A stretch of DNA of 64,000 nucleotides from contig SMVQ01000232.1 of NCBI GenBank assembly GCA_004357655.1, positions 1-64,000 on the forward strand, read 5' to 3'. The DNA is from Planctomycetota bacterium. GTDB taxonomy: Bacteria; Planctomycetota; UBA1135; GCA-002686595. Below the pieces are notes generated by a model. That model saw only the letters and a list, made by a program, of their open reading frames with translations. It was not told the origin of the DNA and ran no database searches. Every line of letters begins with the position of its first letter. The stretch's first letter is position 1. Below, in pieces: positions 17,148 through 28,269 of the stretch. Both the position numbers and the translations under genes were made by a program.

Positions 17148-18731
17148 ATGAAGAGCAAGATCATCCTGACCACCCTCGTGGGCGGCCTCCTCCTCTCGTC
17201 GGCCGCCTTGGGGCAGGAATCGAGCCAGGGCGTCTCCCTGGCGACCGTGCGGGGCACGTTCCGCAAGGCCGATGCCGATGGGGACGGCGCGATCTCCGCG
17301 CGCGAAGCGGCCCGGGCGCGGATCCCGGCCAAGCACTTCGTCGCCCACGACATCGACGCCAATCGCAGCCTCACCCAGGAGGAGTTCGTCGCCTACTACC
17401 GGGAGCTGCTCGTGAAGGCCCGGCGCCCGGTGGGCAAGGACCTCGAGGCCGAGGTCGCGCGCGTCGAGACGCTCCGGCGCGCCAAGCTCGTGGAGCTGGA
17501 GCGGCAGCGCGCGGCCGACGAGTCCGGGACGACCGTGTCGCCGGCGGTCGCTCAGGGGACGGCCGAGAAGCTCAAGGCCGCGCAGGGCACCCTCGCGAAG
17601 CGCGGGCAGGCCTCCGGCGGTTCGCGGACGGAGATCCAGCAGGCCATCGATACGCTCGGGGACACCGGCACCAGCTCGCTCACGACGAGCGAGAAGCTGA
17701 AGCGGGCCAAGGACGCGCTCGAAGGCCGCTGGCAGGGGACGGGGTCGCCGCGGGAGAAAGTGCAGCGGGCCGTCGATGTCATGGAGGAGCGCGCGGCAGC
17801 CGTGGAGACGCCCGTCCAGAAGCCGGCGCGCGTCGAGGCGCCCGCGAGCGCCGAGGCGCCCGCGCTGAAGCAGGTCGCCGCAGCGGGCGTCGCCCCGGAT
17901 TCCGAGACGACTGCCGCGGGTGAGACCGGCGACTCCAGCGGGCTGTCGGATGCCCGTCGCAAGCTGATCGAGCGGGCGCGCAACGCCCGGGCGAACGACG
18001 CTCCAGCGGGCAACCCGACGGCGAATGCGACGACCGCGCCGCCGAGCGAACGGGCCCGCGCGATCCTGAGGCGGCTCGTCGAGAGTGGCCGGATCACCCC
18101 TGACCAGGCGCGTGATTTCGACGCGATGCTCGCGGATCGCGCCGCCGCGACGACCGTGGGCAACGCGACGCCGATCGCCGACGAGAACGCCCTGCGGGCA
18201 GCCCTGCTGCGGGCGCAGGCCCAGGTCAAGGGCCAGCACCAGTCGGGTGCGATGACGGCGGAAGAGGCACGGCTCGTGAACTACGCCCTGGTGGCGCGGG
18301 CGCGCGTCATCGCTTCGACGCTGCGTCCGGCAGCGCGGGCCTCGGTGCCGGTCGAGCCGAAATCGGTCCGCCAGGAGACCCGACGGGTCACCACGGCGGC
18401 CGAGAGCACCCGCCCCGAGCGCAAGGCCCGCCCCGCGCAGGAGCAGCCAGCCCCCCCGCAGAGCGCGGAGCCCGCCCGGGCACGCGACAGAGCGGGACGG
18501 AAGGTCGGGCCCAAGGACGCGGAAGTCCGCGACCGGCCCGCGACGGAGCGGTCGACCCCGGAGGTGGAAGGCGTGAAGCCCGACACGCGGAGGGCACCCG
18601 GGGTGAAGAAGACGGATACCCCGCCCCCGGTCCGCGGCGCGGGTCAGCGCAGTGACGGCGGTCAGGACAGCGGTGCTCGGCGCAGTGGCGACGCGGGCAC
18701 GGGCGGTCGTCGCGTCGGTGGCGAGGTCTGA
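17148..18731 (+). CDS. Secreted EF-hand protein with long low-complexity helical tail
   Basis: The 527-residue product begins with a signal peptide (MKSKIILTTLVGGLLLSSAALG, cleavage near residue 22). Two EF-hand-like calcium loops follow: DADGDGAISAREA and DIDANRSLTQEEF. The rest is Ala/Arg/Glu-rich. It contains three loose copies of a unit of the type KL-xx-A-xxx-L-xx-R-x-Q-x-G (about residues 140-220), then charged and Pro-rich sequence. ATG 17148 was chosen over ATG 17142 because GGAG (17135-17138) is 9 nt from it. It may be an extracytoplasmic calcium-binding structural or sensor protein. No family name is justified. It ends before a strong bidirectional hairpin. Confidence 0.75.
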   Translation: MKSKIILTTLVGGLLLSSAALGQESSQGVSLATVRGTFRKADADGDGAISAREAARARIPAKHFVAHDIDANRSLTQEEFVAYYRELLVKARRPVGKDLEAEVARVETLRRAKLVELERQRAADESGTTVSPAVAQGTAEKLKAAQGTLAKRGQASGGSRTEIQQAIDTLGDTGTSSLTTSEKLKRAKDALEGRWQGTGSPREKVQRAVDVMEERAAAVETPVQKPARVEAPASAEAPALKQVAAAGVAPDSETTAAGETGDSSGLSDARRKLIERARNARANDAPAGNPTANATTAPPSERARAILRRLVESGRITPDQARDFDAMLADRAAATTVGNATPIADENALRAALLRAQAQVKGQHQSGAMTAEEARLVNYALVARARVIASTLRPAARASVPVEPKSVRQETRRVTTAAESTRPERKARPAQEQPAPPQSAEPARARDRAGRKVGPKDAEVRDRPATERSTPEVEGVKPDTRRAPGVKKTDTPPPVRGAGQRSDGGQDSGARRSGDAGTGGRRVGGEV

Positions 18732-18748
18732 CTCTTCGGAGAGTGAAT

Positions 18749-18789
18749 GGAGAGCGGGCCGCCTCGATCAACGAGGCGGCCCGCTCTCC
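18749..18789. terminator. Bidirectional hairpin between convergent genes
   Basis: An 18-bp perfect stem, starting GGAGAGCGGGCCGCCTCG (18749-18766) and returning at 18772-18789, encloses a 5-base loop (ATCAA). It lies between the 3' ends of the EF-hand gene (plus, stop 18731) and the DUF2203 gene (minus, stop 18814), so it can serve both. No T-run follows on either strand. A smaller ACTCT/AGAGT hairpin lies at 18731-18744. It does not share the TACGG motif of the long palindromes. Confidence 0.7.
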
Positions 18790-18813
18790 GTTCGTACGGT
18801 AGTCCGTGCAGGC

Positions 18814-19173
18814 TCAGCTCGGCGTCGACTCGGGAGTCGCGTGGCGAATGGTCGAGTCGCCCGCCTCCCATCGGAAGCCGCTATCGATCCTGCCGTTCGA
18901 GCCGGGGATGTAGATCCGCGTCGGCTGGCCTTGCTCGAGCACGCAGCCGAGTCCCTCGCACTCCTTCTTCGCGAGGCGCAGCTCGCGGCGGTGCGTAGCG
19001 AGCTCCGCCAGCAGGTTGAGGTATCGCGTGGTCTCGAGCTTATCCTCGAATAGTGCCGTCGCCTTGGCGTCCAGCTCGCGAACCGACGCGAGGCGCTCGC
19101 GGATCTCCGCCGCGATGGACTCCAGGAGGGGCACCAACTTCTTCGCGTTCTCGAGGTCGTAGGACTTCTTCAT
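18814..19173 (-). CDS. DUF2203-like protein
   Basis: The 119-residue product starts with MKKSYDLENAKKLVPLLESI, the typical opening of DUF2203 proteins. A charged helical region follows (about 20-75), then a short beta segment around GCVLEQGQPTRIYIPG and GFRWEAGD. This resembles the W-x-x-G-E-x-x-I end of the family, but the match is only moderate. The tail after about residue 105 is unstructured. The function of the family is unknown. AGGAGGC lies about 8 nt upstream of the ATG on the minus strand. It has no operon partner; the nearest gene upstream, queD, is divergent. Confidence 0.65.
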   Translation of the reverse strand: MKKSYDLENAKKLVPLLESIAAEIRERLASVRELDAKATALFEDKLETTRYLNLLAELATHRRELRLAKKECEGLGCVLEQGQPTRIYIPGSNGRIDSGFRWEAGDSTIRHATPESTPS

Positions 19174-19435
19174 GGCTTTGAGCCTCCTTGGCTACTCTCC
19201 TCTAGCCGACAGTACTACCGTTCCGAAGGTGTATTCCAACGGACGACAGAAGCGTGACCGGGAGTGCCCCAAAAGGCCCTGCTCAGCGATCCTCGGCGGT
19301 TTCCCCGGGCGCGATCGAGAATGAAATTCCCGTCATGTCCACCGTAGTGAACATGCCCTCTTCGGCCGACGACGGTGGCGGGAAGGAGCGTTCGAGGTTA
19401 GATTCTCGGGCCGCCGAGCGCGAGGCCCCACAACC

Positions 19436-19863
19436 ATGTCCCAGCACATCGTCGAGATCGTACACAGGGAGGAGTTCTCTTCCGCCCACCGGCTGGTCAG
19501 CGCTTCGCTCACCGATGAAGAGAACCGGGCGCTGTACGGCCCGTGCTATTCACTCCACGGTCACAACTACGCCGTCGAGGTGACCGTGCGCGGTCCGGTG
19601 CGAGCGGAGACCGGCATGGTCATGGACCTCAATCGCTTGATGGCGTTGATGCAGGAGCACATCGTGAGCGAGGTCGACCACAAGTACCTGAACGACGATG
19701 TGCCCTATCTCGAGGGCGTCATCACCACGGCCGAAAACCTTGCCATCGCTTTCTGGCGGCGGCTCCACCCGCACATCGCAGCATTCGAACCATGCCTTCT
19801 ACACCGGATACGCGTCTACGAGAGCCGGCTGAACTTCGCGGACTACCACGGGCCGACCGCGGG

Positions 19864-19867
<4 letters not shown>
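19436..19867 (+). CDS. queD: 6-pyruvoyl tetrahydropterin synthase / 6-carboxytetrahydropterin synthase (QueD family)
   Basis: QueD converts dihydroneopterin triphosphate to 6-carboxy-tetrahydropterin on the way to queuosine and archaeosine-type bases. The 143-residue product has the zinc histidines in EEFSSAHRL and YSLHGHNY, the catalytic region [14 protein letters not shown] and the substrate-binding Glu in RVYES. The downstream gene encodes GTP cyclohydrolase I, which supplies the substrate. The two genes overlap in TTGA, so they form a two-step pterin unit. The exact product (queuosine path or biopterin-type) cannot be told from sequence alone. Confidence 0.9.
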
Positions 19868-20415
<548 letters not shown>

Positions 20416-20518
20416 TACGGAGCCAGAGCAAATTCCGCCGGCCATCGCGACGGTTGGTCCGGTGCCATGCACCGGACCAACCGTCGCGATGGCCGGCGGA
20501 ATTTGCTCTGGCTCCGTA
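20416..20518. repeat. Long perfect palindrome, element 2 (103 bp)
   Basis: This 103-bp palindrome starts TACGGAGCCAGAGCAAATTC and ends with its reverse complement, with a turn at CAT near the centre. It fits exactly between two convergent genes. On the plus strand folE ends TAG and the next base is the first of the palindrome. On the minus strand the dehydrogenase gene ends TAG (20519-20521) and is likewise followed at once by TACGGAGCC. The inner arm sequence differs from element 1 but is matched in the opposite arm. Confidence 0.95.
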
Positions 20519-21205
20519 CTACACGTCCAGGTCTTCGTAGCCCGAGTCCATGTGGTAAGCCTTCCAGACGACTTCGGCCACGTCCTCCGGCTGGTTCAGC
20601 TTGCTCTTGTCCCAGTCGCCGGGCACGCCCGCGAGCATCGATGTGTCGGTTGCCGATGGGTAGATCGTCGATACGCGGATGCCCTTCGCGCGGAGGTCCT
20701 CGCGGAGGGCGTCGCTGAAGCCGCGCAGGCCGTACTTGGAGGCGCAATACCCCACATTGCCGGCGAAGCCCTGCTTCGCGGCGATCGAGCACATGTTGAT
20801 GATGTGCGGGCGCTCGCTCTCCTGGAGGGCGCCGAGGGCCTCGAGCGTCACGACGAAGGGGCCCGTGAGGTTGATGTTCAGGAAGCGCTGCCAGACGTCG
20901 AGCGTCAGCTCCTCGAACGGCTGCATGCTGAAGATGCCGGCGTTGTTCACGAGGAGGTCCATCGTGCCGTCAAAAAATTCGGTGGCGCGAAAGACGGCGG
21001 CCTCCGCGGAGTTGTGGTCGGCGATGTCCATCTGCACGGCGTAACCTTCGCCGCCGGCGGCATCGATCTCCGCGACCACGGCATCGAGCTGTTCCGAGTT
21101 GCGCGCCGCGATGGCCACTTTCGCACCCTCGCGGGCGAAGCGCACGGCGATGGAGCGGCCGATGCCGCGACCGCCGCCAGTGATGAATACACGAAGCTGG
21201 GTCAT
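20519..21205 (-). CDS. Short-chain dehydrogenase/reductase (SDR)
   Basis: The 228-residue product is a classical SDR oxidoreductase. It has the Rossmann glycine motif TGGGRGIG (about 9-16), NNAG (about 87-90), the catalytic Ser in NMCSIAA, and the YCASK motif giving Tyr and Lys. The Asp/Arg pattern after beta2 (AARNSEQ) suggests NADP use, but this is not certain. Its substrate is unknown. The gene is alone on the minus strand and ends at palindrome 2. Length is normal for the family. Confidence 0.9.
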   Translation of the reverse strand: MTQLRVFITGGGRGIGRSIAVRFAREGAKVAIAARNSEQLDAVVAEIDAAGGEGYAVQMDIADHNSAEAAVFRATEFFDGTMDLLVNNAGIFSMQPFEELTLDVWQRFLNINLTGPFVVTLEALGALQESERPHIINMCSIAAKQGFAGNVGYCASKYGLRGFSDALREDLRAKGIRVSTIYPSATDTSMLAGVPGDWDKSKLNQPEDVAEVVWKAYHMDSGYEDLDV

Positions 21206-21330
21206 GTCTGGCTGGGGGATTGCGTGGATCGACGGAGCCCGATTCCGCGGAGAGCATACCTTCTGCGACTACCGGCACCCGGCCAAAAAGACGCCGTGGC
21301 GCGCCGCGGTCTCAGCACTAGAATGCGCGC

Positions 21331-22116
21331 ATGGAGTGGAGCGCCCTCGGTACTCAGTTCTGCCTCGAGCTCGCTTTCGGAGTGCTCCTCGGACTCACCC
21401 TCATCCCGAAGGCGCCGCTCGGCGTGTTCTTCTATCGCCTGATGGGGACGACTGCGTTCCTCCCCCTCGCGGCCGCCGCCGTCCTCCCGGCCCTCTACGG
21501 GACGAGCCCGAGGGCGGACGGTGCGGTGCTCGCCGCGGCGGCCGGAGCGCTGGCGTTTCCCGTCGTGGTCGCTCCCGTCCGAGCCAGGACCCGGTTCCGG
21601 GCTCTCGCGTGGGCCACGGCCTGCACGGGTGTGGCGCTCGTGCTCACCGTCCGCGAGGCGCCTGAGGTGACGGGCGTGGGAGCGCTCGTGCTCGGCAGCC
21701 TGTCGGCGATGGCGACGGGCACCGTCGCCGGGGTGGTGGGGCTCGCGATGGTGGTCGGGCACTGGTACCTGACGGTGCCCCAGCTCCCGATCTCTTTTCT
21801 CCGGCGGCTCAACCGGATCGCGGTCGTCGCCATGATCGCTTCCGCGGTGTTCGTCGCGCTCTCCTGCGTCACCCATGCGGACGCGCTCCGCGACGCTGCG
21901 ACTCCGCTGTTCTCCTCGTTCGGGCTCTTCTTCCTCAGTGCGCGGGTCGCGGTCGGGCTGGCGTTGCCGCTCCTGTTCGCATGGATGGCGGCCGGTTCAC
22001 TCGCGTACGAGAACACGCGCTCCGCGACGGGCATCCTCTACGCCTCCACGGTCCTCGTGCTCATCGGCGCGGCGGTGTCCATCTCGCTTCAGGACACCTA
22101 CGGCATACCGCTGTGA
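21331..22116 (+). CDS. Polytopic membrane protein, about 8 TM helices, unknown function
   Basis: The 261-residue product is almost entirely hydrophobic, with about eight helices starting from FCLELAFGVLLGLTLI. Short basic loops (RARTRFR, RRLNR) are likely cytoplasmic, and HWYLTVPQLPI is an unusual polar patch in the middle. I recognise no family. It overlaps the next gene, a zinc-ribbon membrane protein, in GTGA, so the two probably work together. The start ATG 21331 follows a 125-bp divergent gap to the dehydrogenase gene. Confidence 0.75.
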   Translation: MEWSALGTQFCLELAFGVLLGLTLIPKAPLGVFFYRLMGTTAFLPLAAAAVLPALYGTSPRADGAVLAAAAGALAFPVVVAPVRARTRFRALAWATACTGVALVLTVREAPEVTGVGALVLGSLSAMATGTVAGVVGLAMVVGHWYLTVPQLPISFLRRLNRIAVVAMIASAVFVALSCVTHADALRDAATPLFSSFGLFFLSARVAVGLALPLLFAWMAAGSLAYENTRSATGILYASTVLVLIGAAVSISLQDTYGIPL

Positions 22117-22640
22117 CCGTCACCGACGTCTCCGGCCGCGTCCGCATCGACCTGCCCTGTTCCGGGGATCACGACCGGTTCGCGGTCGTCTACGCGGAGG
22201 GCGCGCCGCGCGTGCCCGCTGTCGTCCCATGTCCGGAGTGCGCCGCAGAGCTCCCCCTGCACCTCGAGCGCCTCACGGAATCCGGGGGCCTCACGGGCTG
22301 TCTCGCCTGCGGGCACCCCGAGCTCTCCACCCGCAAGGACTTCCCACGCGCGCTCGGGATCGGCATCGTCGTCCTCGCGGCGGTGCTCGTGCCGTTCCTG
22401 CCCAAGTGGTACCCGAGCCTGATCGCGGCCGCGATACTCGACCTCCTCTTGCATCGGTTCGCGCCCGAGGTCGTCGTCTGCTACGTGTGCGAGGCCGAGC
22501 ACCGCGGCTTCCCGACGAGCCCGCGCCACCCGCGCTTCGACCGCACGATCGAGGAGCGCCTGCGCTACGGCGACCGCGCCGTGATGGGCAGTCCGATGCG
22601 ACCGGGGGGAACCGCGGACGCCCCCGAACCGGAGCACTGA
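22113..22640 (+). CDS. Membrane protein with zinc-ribbon-like cysteines, unknown function
   Basis: The 175-residue product has CPEC and CLAC pairs near residues 43 and 65, typical of a zinc ribbon. A hydrophobic hairpin follows (about 75-115, GIGIVVLAAVLVPFL and LIAAAILDLLL). A CYVCEAEHRGFP motif comes next, and the tail is polar. GTG 22113 overlaps the preceding stop in GTGA, which sets the start; the frame upstream of this is a shadow inside the previous gene. It is coupled with the 8-TM protein before it. No function can be assigned. Confidence 0.75.
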   Translation: MTVTDVSGRVRIDLPCSGDHDRFAVVYAEGAPRVPAVVPCPECAAELPLHLERLTESGGLTGCLACGHPELSTRKDFPRALGIGIVVLAAVLVPFLPKWYPSLIAAAILDLLLHRFAPEVVVCYVCEAEHRGFPTSPRHPRFDRTIEERLRYGDRAVMGSPMRPGGTADAPEPEH

Positions 22641-22660
22641 CGTCGGGTGGCCGGAGCGGC

Positions 22661-24727
<2,067 letters not shown>

Positions 24728-24803
24728 GGGGGGGGCCGGGCGGCCAGGATAGCGCGGTGACCGGAGCGCCCGCGACGACGCCCGTGGAATCCCCAAATAG
24801 AGG

Positions 24804-24832
24804 AAAGGCCCCGCGTCGCGCGCGGGGCCTTT
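24804..24832 (-). terminator. Rho-independent-like terminator of the porin gene
   Basis: A 12-bp perfect stem AAAGGCCCCGCG (24804-24815) pairs with CGCGGGGCCTTT (24821-24832) around a 5-base loop. Read on the minus strand, it lies about 60 bp after the porin stop and continues into CCTCTATTTGG, a weak T-containing tail. It also lies just upstream of the YyaL-type gene, insulating that gene from porin transcription. Confidence 0.75.
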
Positions 24833-24890
24833 GTGTTTCACCGTTCCGGGCGCGACGCGCGCTCCCGGTGGGCTGATCGTCGAAATCCGA

Positions 24891-25994
24891 TCAGAAACCG
24901 ACCGTGAGGGTCACCGTGATGAGGTCGACGTCGGCGCCGTCGTTATCGGTCGTCGTCCAGTGGAGGCCGTACTTCAAGTCGTGCCCGTCGATGTAGCGAT
25001 TGACGCCGACCGAGATGACCGTCGTGTCATTGGCGTCGTCCCAGTCCTGGTAGCGGACGCCACCTTCCCACTCGTCGGGGGTGAACATGTAGGTACCGGC
25101 GACCGACCACGGATTCGAGTCGTCCCTGAGGGCCCCGGCTCCCGAGAAGGCATTGGCTGCCGAGGAGCTGCTGCTGTTCCCGTAGCCGCCGACGCCGCGG
25201 CTGACCGTGTTGTTGCCGATGTCCACGTACTCTCCACTGAAGGAGTACGTGTTGCTGGCGAAGTAGGCATCGACCGTGAAGCCGTCGCTGTTGCTCGCCT
25301 CGCCGTCGTCGTAGTAGGCGGCACCGATGGTTCCGGACGGGCTGTCGGGACCGCCGTAGGCGCCCTCGACCATGCCGGCGCCTTCGCCCATCAGGGTGAC
25401 TTCCACGCGCGCGGCGAGGAACAACTCGTCACCCTGGCCGTCGGTCCCGTTCTGACCGGCGATGTACCAGCCGACGGTGTCGAAGTCGCCGCTGAGCATG
25501 ACGCCCTGGTCCCGCTGGGTCCAAGCCTGGCTGTTCGCCGTCTTGTAGGGGAAGAACGTGTCGCGGGCCGACATCGCCGCTCCGTGGAGGACCGGTGCCT
25601 TGAACTGGCCCACCGTGCCCGTGATGCTCCCGCCGATCGGGAACGTCGCGAAGGCGTCCAGCAGCGCGTCATCGCCGGTCTCGGCAAAGTCGTACTGGAT
25701 GGTGAACCCGTAGTCGCCGTGACTACCGTCCCAGATCAGACGGGCGTCCGAGACGTCGAAGCCGCCCAGATCGTTGCTATCAATGCCGCCCCCGTCGTCA
25801 AAGAAGACATCGATGTCGGAGGAATAGTTGTAGTTCGTACGGAGCCAGCCGCTGAGGCCGATGCCATCAGCCAAGCTGAGACTCGAGGTAAGTGCCTCGA
25901 CCTCCCGGTCGAGCTGTGACCACTCGTCCTCGGACGCTTGTCCGAGGCCGGCGGTCAGTGCCAGCGCGAATGCGCTGGGAACGAGCTTCTTCAT
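24891..25994 (-). CDS. Outer-membrane beta-barrel porin, phosphate-selective (O/P) porin-like
   Basis: The 367-residue product starts with a signal peptide ([20 protein letters not shown]). A short coiled region follows ([17 protein letters not shown]), like the N-terminal coil of planctomycete and O/P-type porins. Alternating beta strands rich in Asp, Gly and aromatics come next ([28 protein letters not shown]). It ends in a phenylalanine (TVTLTVGF), the classical outer-membrane assembly signal. [11 protein letters not shown] is typical of O/P porins. A GGAG about 10 nt before the ATG supports the start. The substrate is not known. Confidence 0.82.
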   Translation of the reverse strand: MKKLVPSAFALALTAGLGQASEDEWSQLDREVEALTSSLSLADGIGLSGWLRTNYNYSSDIDVFFDDGGGIDSNDLGGFDVSDARLIWDGSHGDYGFTIQYDFAETGDDALLDAFATFPIGGSITGTVGQFKAPVLHGAAMSARDTFFPYKTANSQAWTQRDQGVMLSGDFDTVGWYIAGQNGTDGQGDELFLAARVEVTLMGEGAGMVEGAYGGPDSPSGTIGAAYYDDGEASNSDGFTVDAYFASNTYSFSGEYVDIGNNTVSRGVGGYGNSSSSSAANAFSGAGALRDDSNPWSVAGTYMFTPDEWEGGVRYQDWDDANDTTVISVGVNRYIDGHDLKYGLHWTTTDNDGADVDLITVTLTVGF

Positions 25995-26343
25995 GGGGTT
26001 GATACTCCAAAGAAGAGAGAAAACAGACAGAGAGATGAGGGATGGGGGTCTAGAGCGCGCAGAGCATGCCGCGCCGCCTACCCAAGGGAAAGAGGCGACG
26101 CGTGTTTTTCGCAGTTATGTCCGCAATCTCCTGCGGCGGTGGGTGTGAAAGGATGTCCCCAAAAACGGGCCGAGCACCCCCAAGACTGGCGTAACATGCT
26201 GGTGTCAATACACTTGCAGCGTTGTACGCGAAGCGCTCCGCGATCCCCTTCCGGGCGGATTCCGGTGCGATTTGGGTGGTCGGCGCCATGCTTGGAACTT
26301 GTACGGAACGGACCTCCGAATGGGACGGGCGGGGCCTGACACC
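25995..26343. other. Intergenic region between porin and arfB genes
   Basis: These 349 bp lie upstream of the porin gene (minus) and downstream of arfB's stop (also minus). The porin promoter and leader should be here; the leader next to the start is rich in pyrimidines on the minus strand (TCTCTCTGTCTGTTTTCTCT). No clear -35/-10 pair, RNA gene or long palindrome was found. The open frames that cross it look random. Confidence 0.45.
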
Positions 26344-26763
26344 CTATTCCTCGGCTCCGCGCCGACGTTTCAGCTCCCCCCGGCGGCGCTTCGCTTCGAG
26401 CCGCCGCCGCTTGGAGCCCGCCGTCGGGCGCGTCGCGCGCCGGGGGCGCTGCACCTGGAGGGCTTCCCGGAGGATCGCGGCCAGACGCTCGCGCGCATCG
26501 GCCAGGTTGCGGCCCCGCTCCCGATAGCGCGAGGCCTGTACGAGCAGTTCGCCCGAGCCCGTGAGTCGGCTGGCGAGGCGCCCGAGGAGCCGGGCGCGGC
26601 GCGTCTCGCCCAGGCTGGCGCTCGCTTCGATCGAAAAGCGCAGCACGACCTTGGTCGCGACCTTGTTCACGTTCTGACCGCCCGGGCCGCCCGAGCGGGC
26701 GAAAGCGACGGAGAGCTCCTCGGGCGGCAGGACCAGGCGCTCGTTCACCCGGAGCGGCTCCAC
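26344..26763 (-). CDS. arfB: Alternative ribosome-rescue factor / class I release factor-like protein (ArfB type)
   Basis: ArfB (YaeJ) hydrolyses peptidyl-tRNA on stalled ribosomes lacking a stop codon. The 139-residue product has the GGQ peptidyl-hydrolase loop at residues 28-30 (SGGPGGQNVNKV) and no codon-recognition domain. It ends in a very basic tail (SKRRRLEAKRRRGELKRRR) of the type that enters the empty mRNA channel. Length and layout match ArfB. The gene lies 4 bp after the DUF971 gene on the same strand. Confidence 0.92.
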   Translation of the reverse strand: MEPLRVNERLVLPPEELSVAFARSGGPGGQNVNKVATKVVLRFSIEASASLGETRRARLLGRLASRLTGSGELLVQASRYRERGRNLADARERLAAILREALQVQRPRRATRPTAGSKRRRLEAKRRRGELKRRRGAEE

Positions 26764-26767
26764 CCGT

Positions 26768-27073
26768 TCACGTCCCCTGCGGGTCGTTCTTGCGCAGGTA
26801 CGGGAACGGGAAGATCCCGGTTTCGTGACCGTCCGAGAACCGCAGGGCGATGGCGTAGTTGCCGACGAGGCGCAGATCCTGTTGCTCCAGGTCGTCGGAC
26901 ACGGAGCTCGGGTCGAGCATCCGCCGTCCGGTGGTCTCGCTGACGCAGTTGGCGCAGGGGCAGAGCCGCCTCAACTCCGCCGCCGTGTAGGACGTCGAGT
27001 GCCCATCGTCCCAATCGATCGCGATCCGCGCCGGATCCTTGCGGTGGATGACCTTGGGCGAGCTGCTGGACAT
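26768..27073 (-). CDS. DUF971 (GBBH-like N-terminal domain) protein
   Basis: The 101-residue product is a stand-alone DUF971 domain, related to the N-terminal zinc-binding domain of gamma-butyrobetaine hydroxylase. It shows the family pattern of a short beta region (IAIDWDDGHST), the cysteine motif LRRLCPCANC, then LVGNYAIALRFSDGHETGIF and FPYLR. Such stand-alone domains are often linked to Fe-S or Mrp/ParA-type proteins, but none is encoded here. It is 4 bp from arfB and probably co-transcribed. Molecular function is unsettled. Confidence 0.88.
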   Translation of the reverse strand: MSSSSPKVIHRKDPARIAIDWDDGHSTSYTAAELRRLCPCANCVSETTGRRMLDPSSVSDDLEQQDLRLVGNYAIALRFSDGHETGIFPFPYLRKNDPQGT

Positions 27074-27164
27074 GGTCGGGCGGGGGCTGGCGGCGGGTGG
27101 GACTAGCGGCCCGTGGTGGAGCGCACGGTCCGCTCGGGCGTGGCGGAATTCGAGCTGCCAGGGC

Positions 27165-27240
27165 TGGTGGCCAGGACCAGACTTGAACTGGTGACCCCTT
27201 GATTTTCAGTCAAGTGCTCTACCAACTGAGCTACCTGGCC
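27165..27240 (-). tRNA. tRNA-Phe (anticodon GAA)
   Basis: Read on the minus strand, the sequence starts GGCCAGG, has a D-arm AGCTCAGTTGGTAGAGC, an anticodon stem CTTGA/TCAAG with loop CTGAAAA (anticodon GAA), a T-arm ending GTTCAAGTC, and the matching acceptor strand CCTGGCC. A discriminator A and an encoded CCA follow. All four stems pair. It sits in the gap between ribF and the DUF971 gene on the same strand. Confidence 0.97.
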
Positions 27241-27306
27241 GGTGTCCCTGGTCCGGCGCGAGGTCGCCGAAGCGGCGGGAGATTATCACGACGGCCCCGG
27301 GGATCG

Positions 27307-28269
27307 TCAAAGGGAAGGGCCGGATTCCCGCGCGAGCACGCGGCGCGCGTCCGCCACGTCCCGCGCGATCTGCTCGCCGAGGGCCTCCAGCCCGTCGAAC
27401 CGGACCTCGCCCCGCAGGCACGCCACGAATTCGAGCTCGAGGTGTTCGCCGTAGAGGTCGCCCTCGAAATCGAGCAGGTGGACCTCGACGAGGGGGCGCT
27501 CGGGGCGCGTGCCCGCGACCGTCGGCCGGTAACCGATGTTGGCGACCGCTGGATGGGCGGCCGGGAGCTCGGATCGATCGGCGGGGTTCCGGCGGCGGGC
27601 GAGGCAGGCGTAGACTCCCGTGGGGGGGTGAAGCTCGTGGTGCAGGTCGAGGTTCGCCGTCGGAAACCCGATCTGGCGGCCCAGGGCGTCGCCCCTGACC
27701 ACTTCGCCGAACACGCTGACGGCCCGCCCGAGCATCCGCGCGGCCCCTGCGAGATCGCCGAGCTCCACGGCCTCGCGGATGGCCGTGCTGGACACGGCGC
27801 GCCGGTCGACGTCGACCTCCGGCACCACCTGGACGTCGAAGCCCAGCTCCATGAGGAACTCGGGTCCGCCCTCGCGATCCCGACCGAACTTGCTGTCGAA
27901 GCCGAGCACGAAGCTCTTCGCCCCCAGCTCCGCGACCAGGAGCTCGCGGGTGAAGTCCTCCGCGGAAACCCGCCGGAGGTCCGCATCGAACTGCAACGCC
28001 AGGGTGTGTTCGATCCCGGCCCGCTGGAAGAGCTGGAGCCGGTGTTCGAGGGTCGTGAGCGTCCGCGGGGCGCGCCCGAGCAGCACGCGTTTCGGGTGGT
28101 CGCGGAACGTCACGACGGTCGGCACCGCGCCGAGCTCGGCGGCGCGGCACACGTTGGCCGCCAGGATGGCCTGGTGGCCGAGGTGCACGCCATCGAAGAC
28201 GCCGATGCTGACCACCGACGGGGCCGCGTCCCCCCGGCCGAGCTCGGCCCGCTCGAACGTCGTCCTCAC
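27307..28269 (-). CDS. ribF: Bifunctional riboflavin kinase / FMN adenylyltransferase
   Basis: RibF phosphorylates riboflavin and adenylates FMN to FAD. The 320-residue product has the N-terminal FAD synthetase domain (IGVFDGVHLGHQAIL with the HxGH nucleotidyl motif, VTFRDHPKRVL, SSTAIREAVELGD). The C-terminal flavokinase domain follows (GRQIGFPTANLDL, GVYACL, VANIGYRPTV, VEVHLLDFEGDLYG). GTG 28269 overlaps the def stop (GTGA) and gives the correct N-terminus. The long frame upstream of it is a shadow inside def. It is co-transcribed with def. Confidence 0.94.
   Translation of the reverse strand: MRTTFERAELGRGDAAPSVVSIGVFDGVHLGHQAILAANVCRAAELGAVPTVVTFRDHPKRVLLGRAPRTLTTLEHRLQLFQRAGIEHTLALQFDADLRRVSAEDFTRELLVAELGAKSFVLGFDSKFGRDREGGPEFLMELGFDVQVVPEVDVDRRAVSSTAIREAVELGDLAGAARMLGRAVSVFGEVVRGDALGRQIGFPTANLDLHHELHPPTGVYACLARRRNPADRSELPAAHPAVANIGYRPTVAGTRPERPLVEVHLLDFEGDLYGEHLELEFVACLRGEVRFDGLEALGEQIARDVADARRVLARESGPSL

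Noticed and set aside
25995-26343. Candidate small genes around 26 kb
   Set aside because: All frames are Arg/Pro-rich with no start context, lie across the porin leader, and no homologous pattern is visible.
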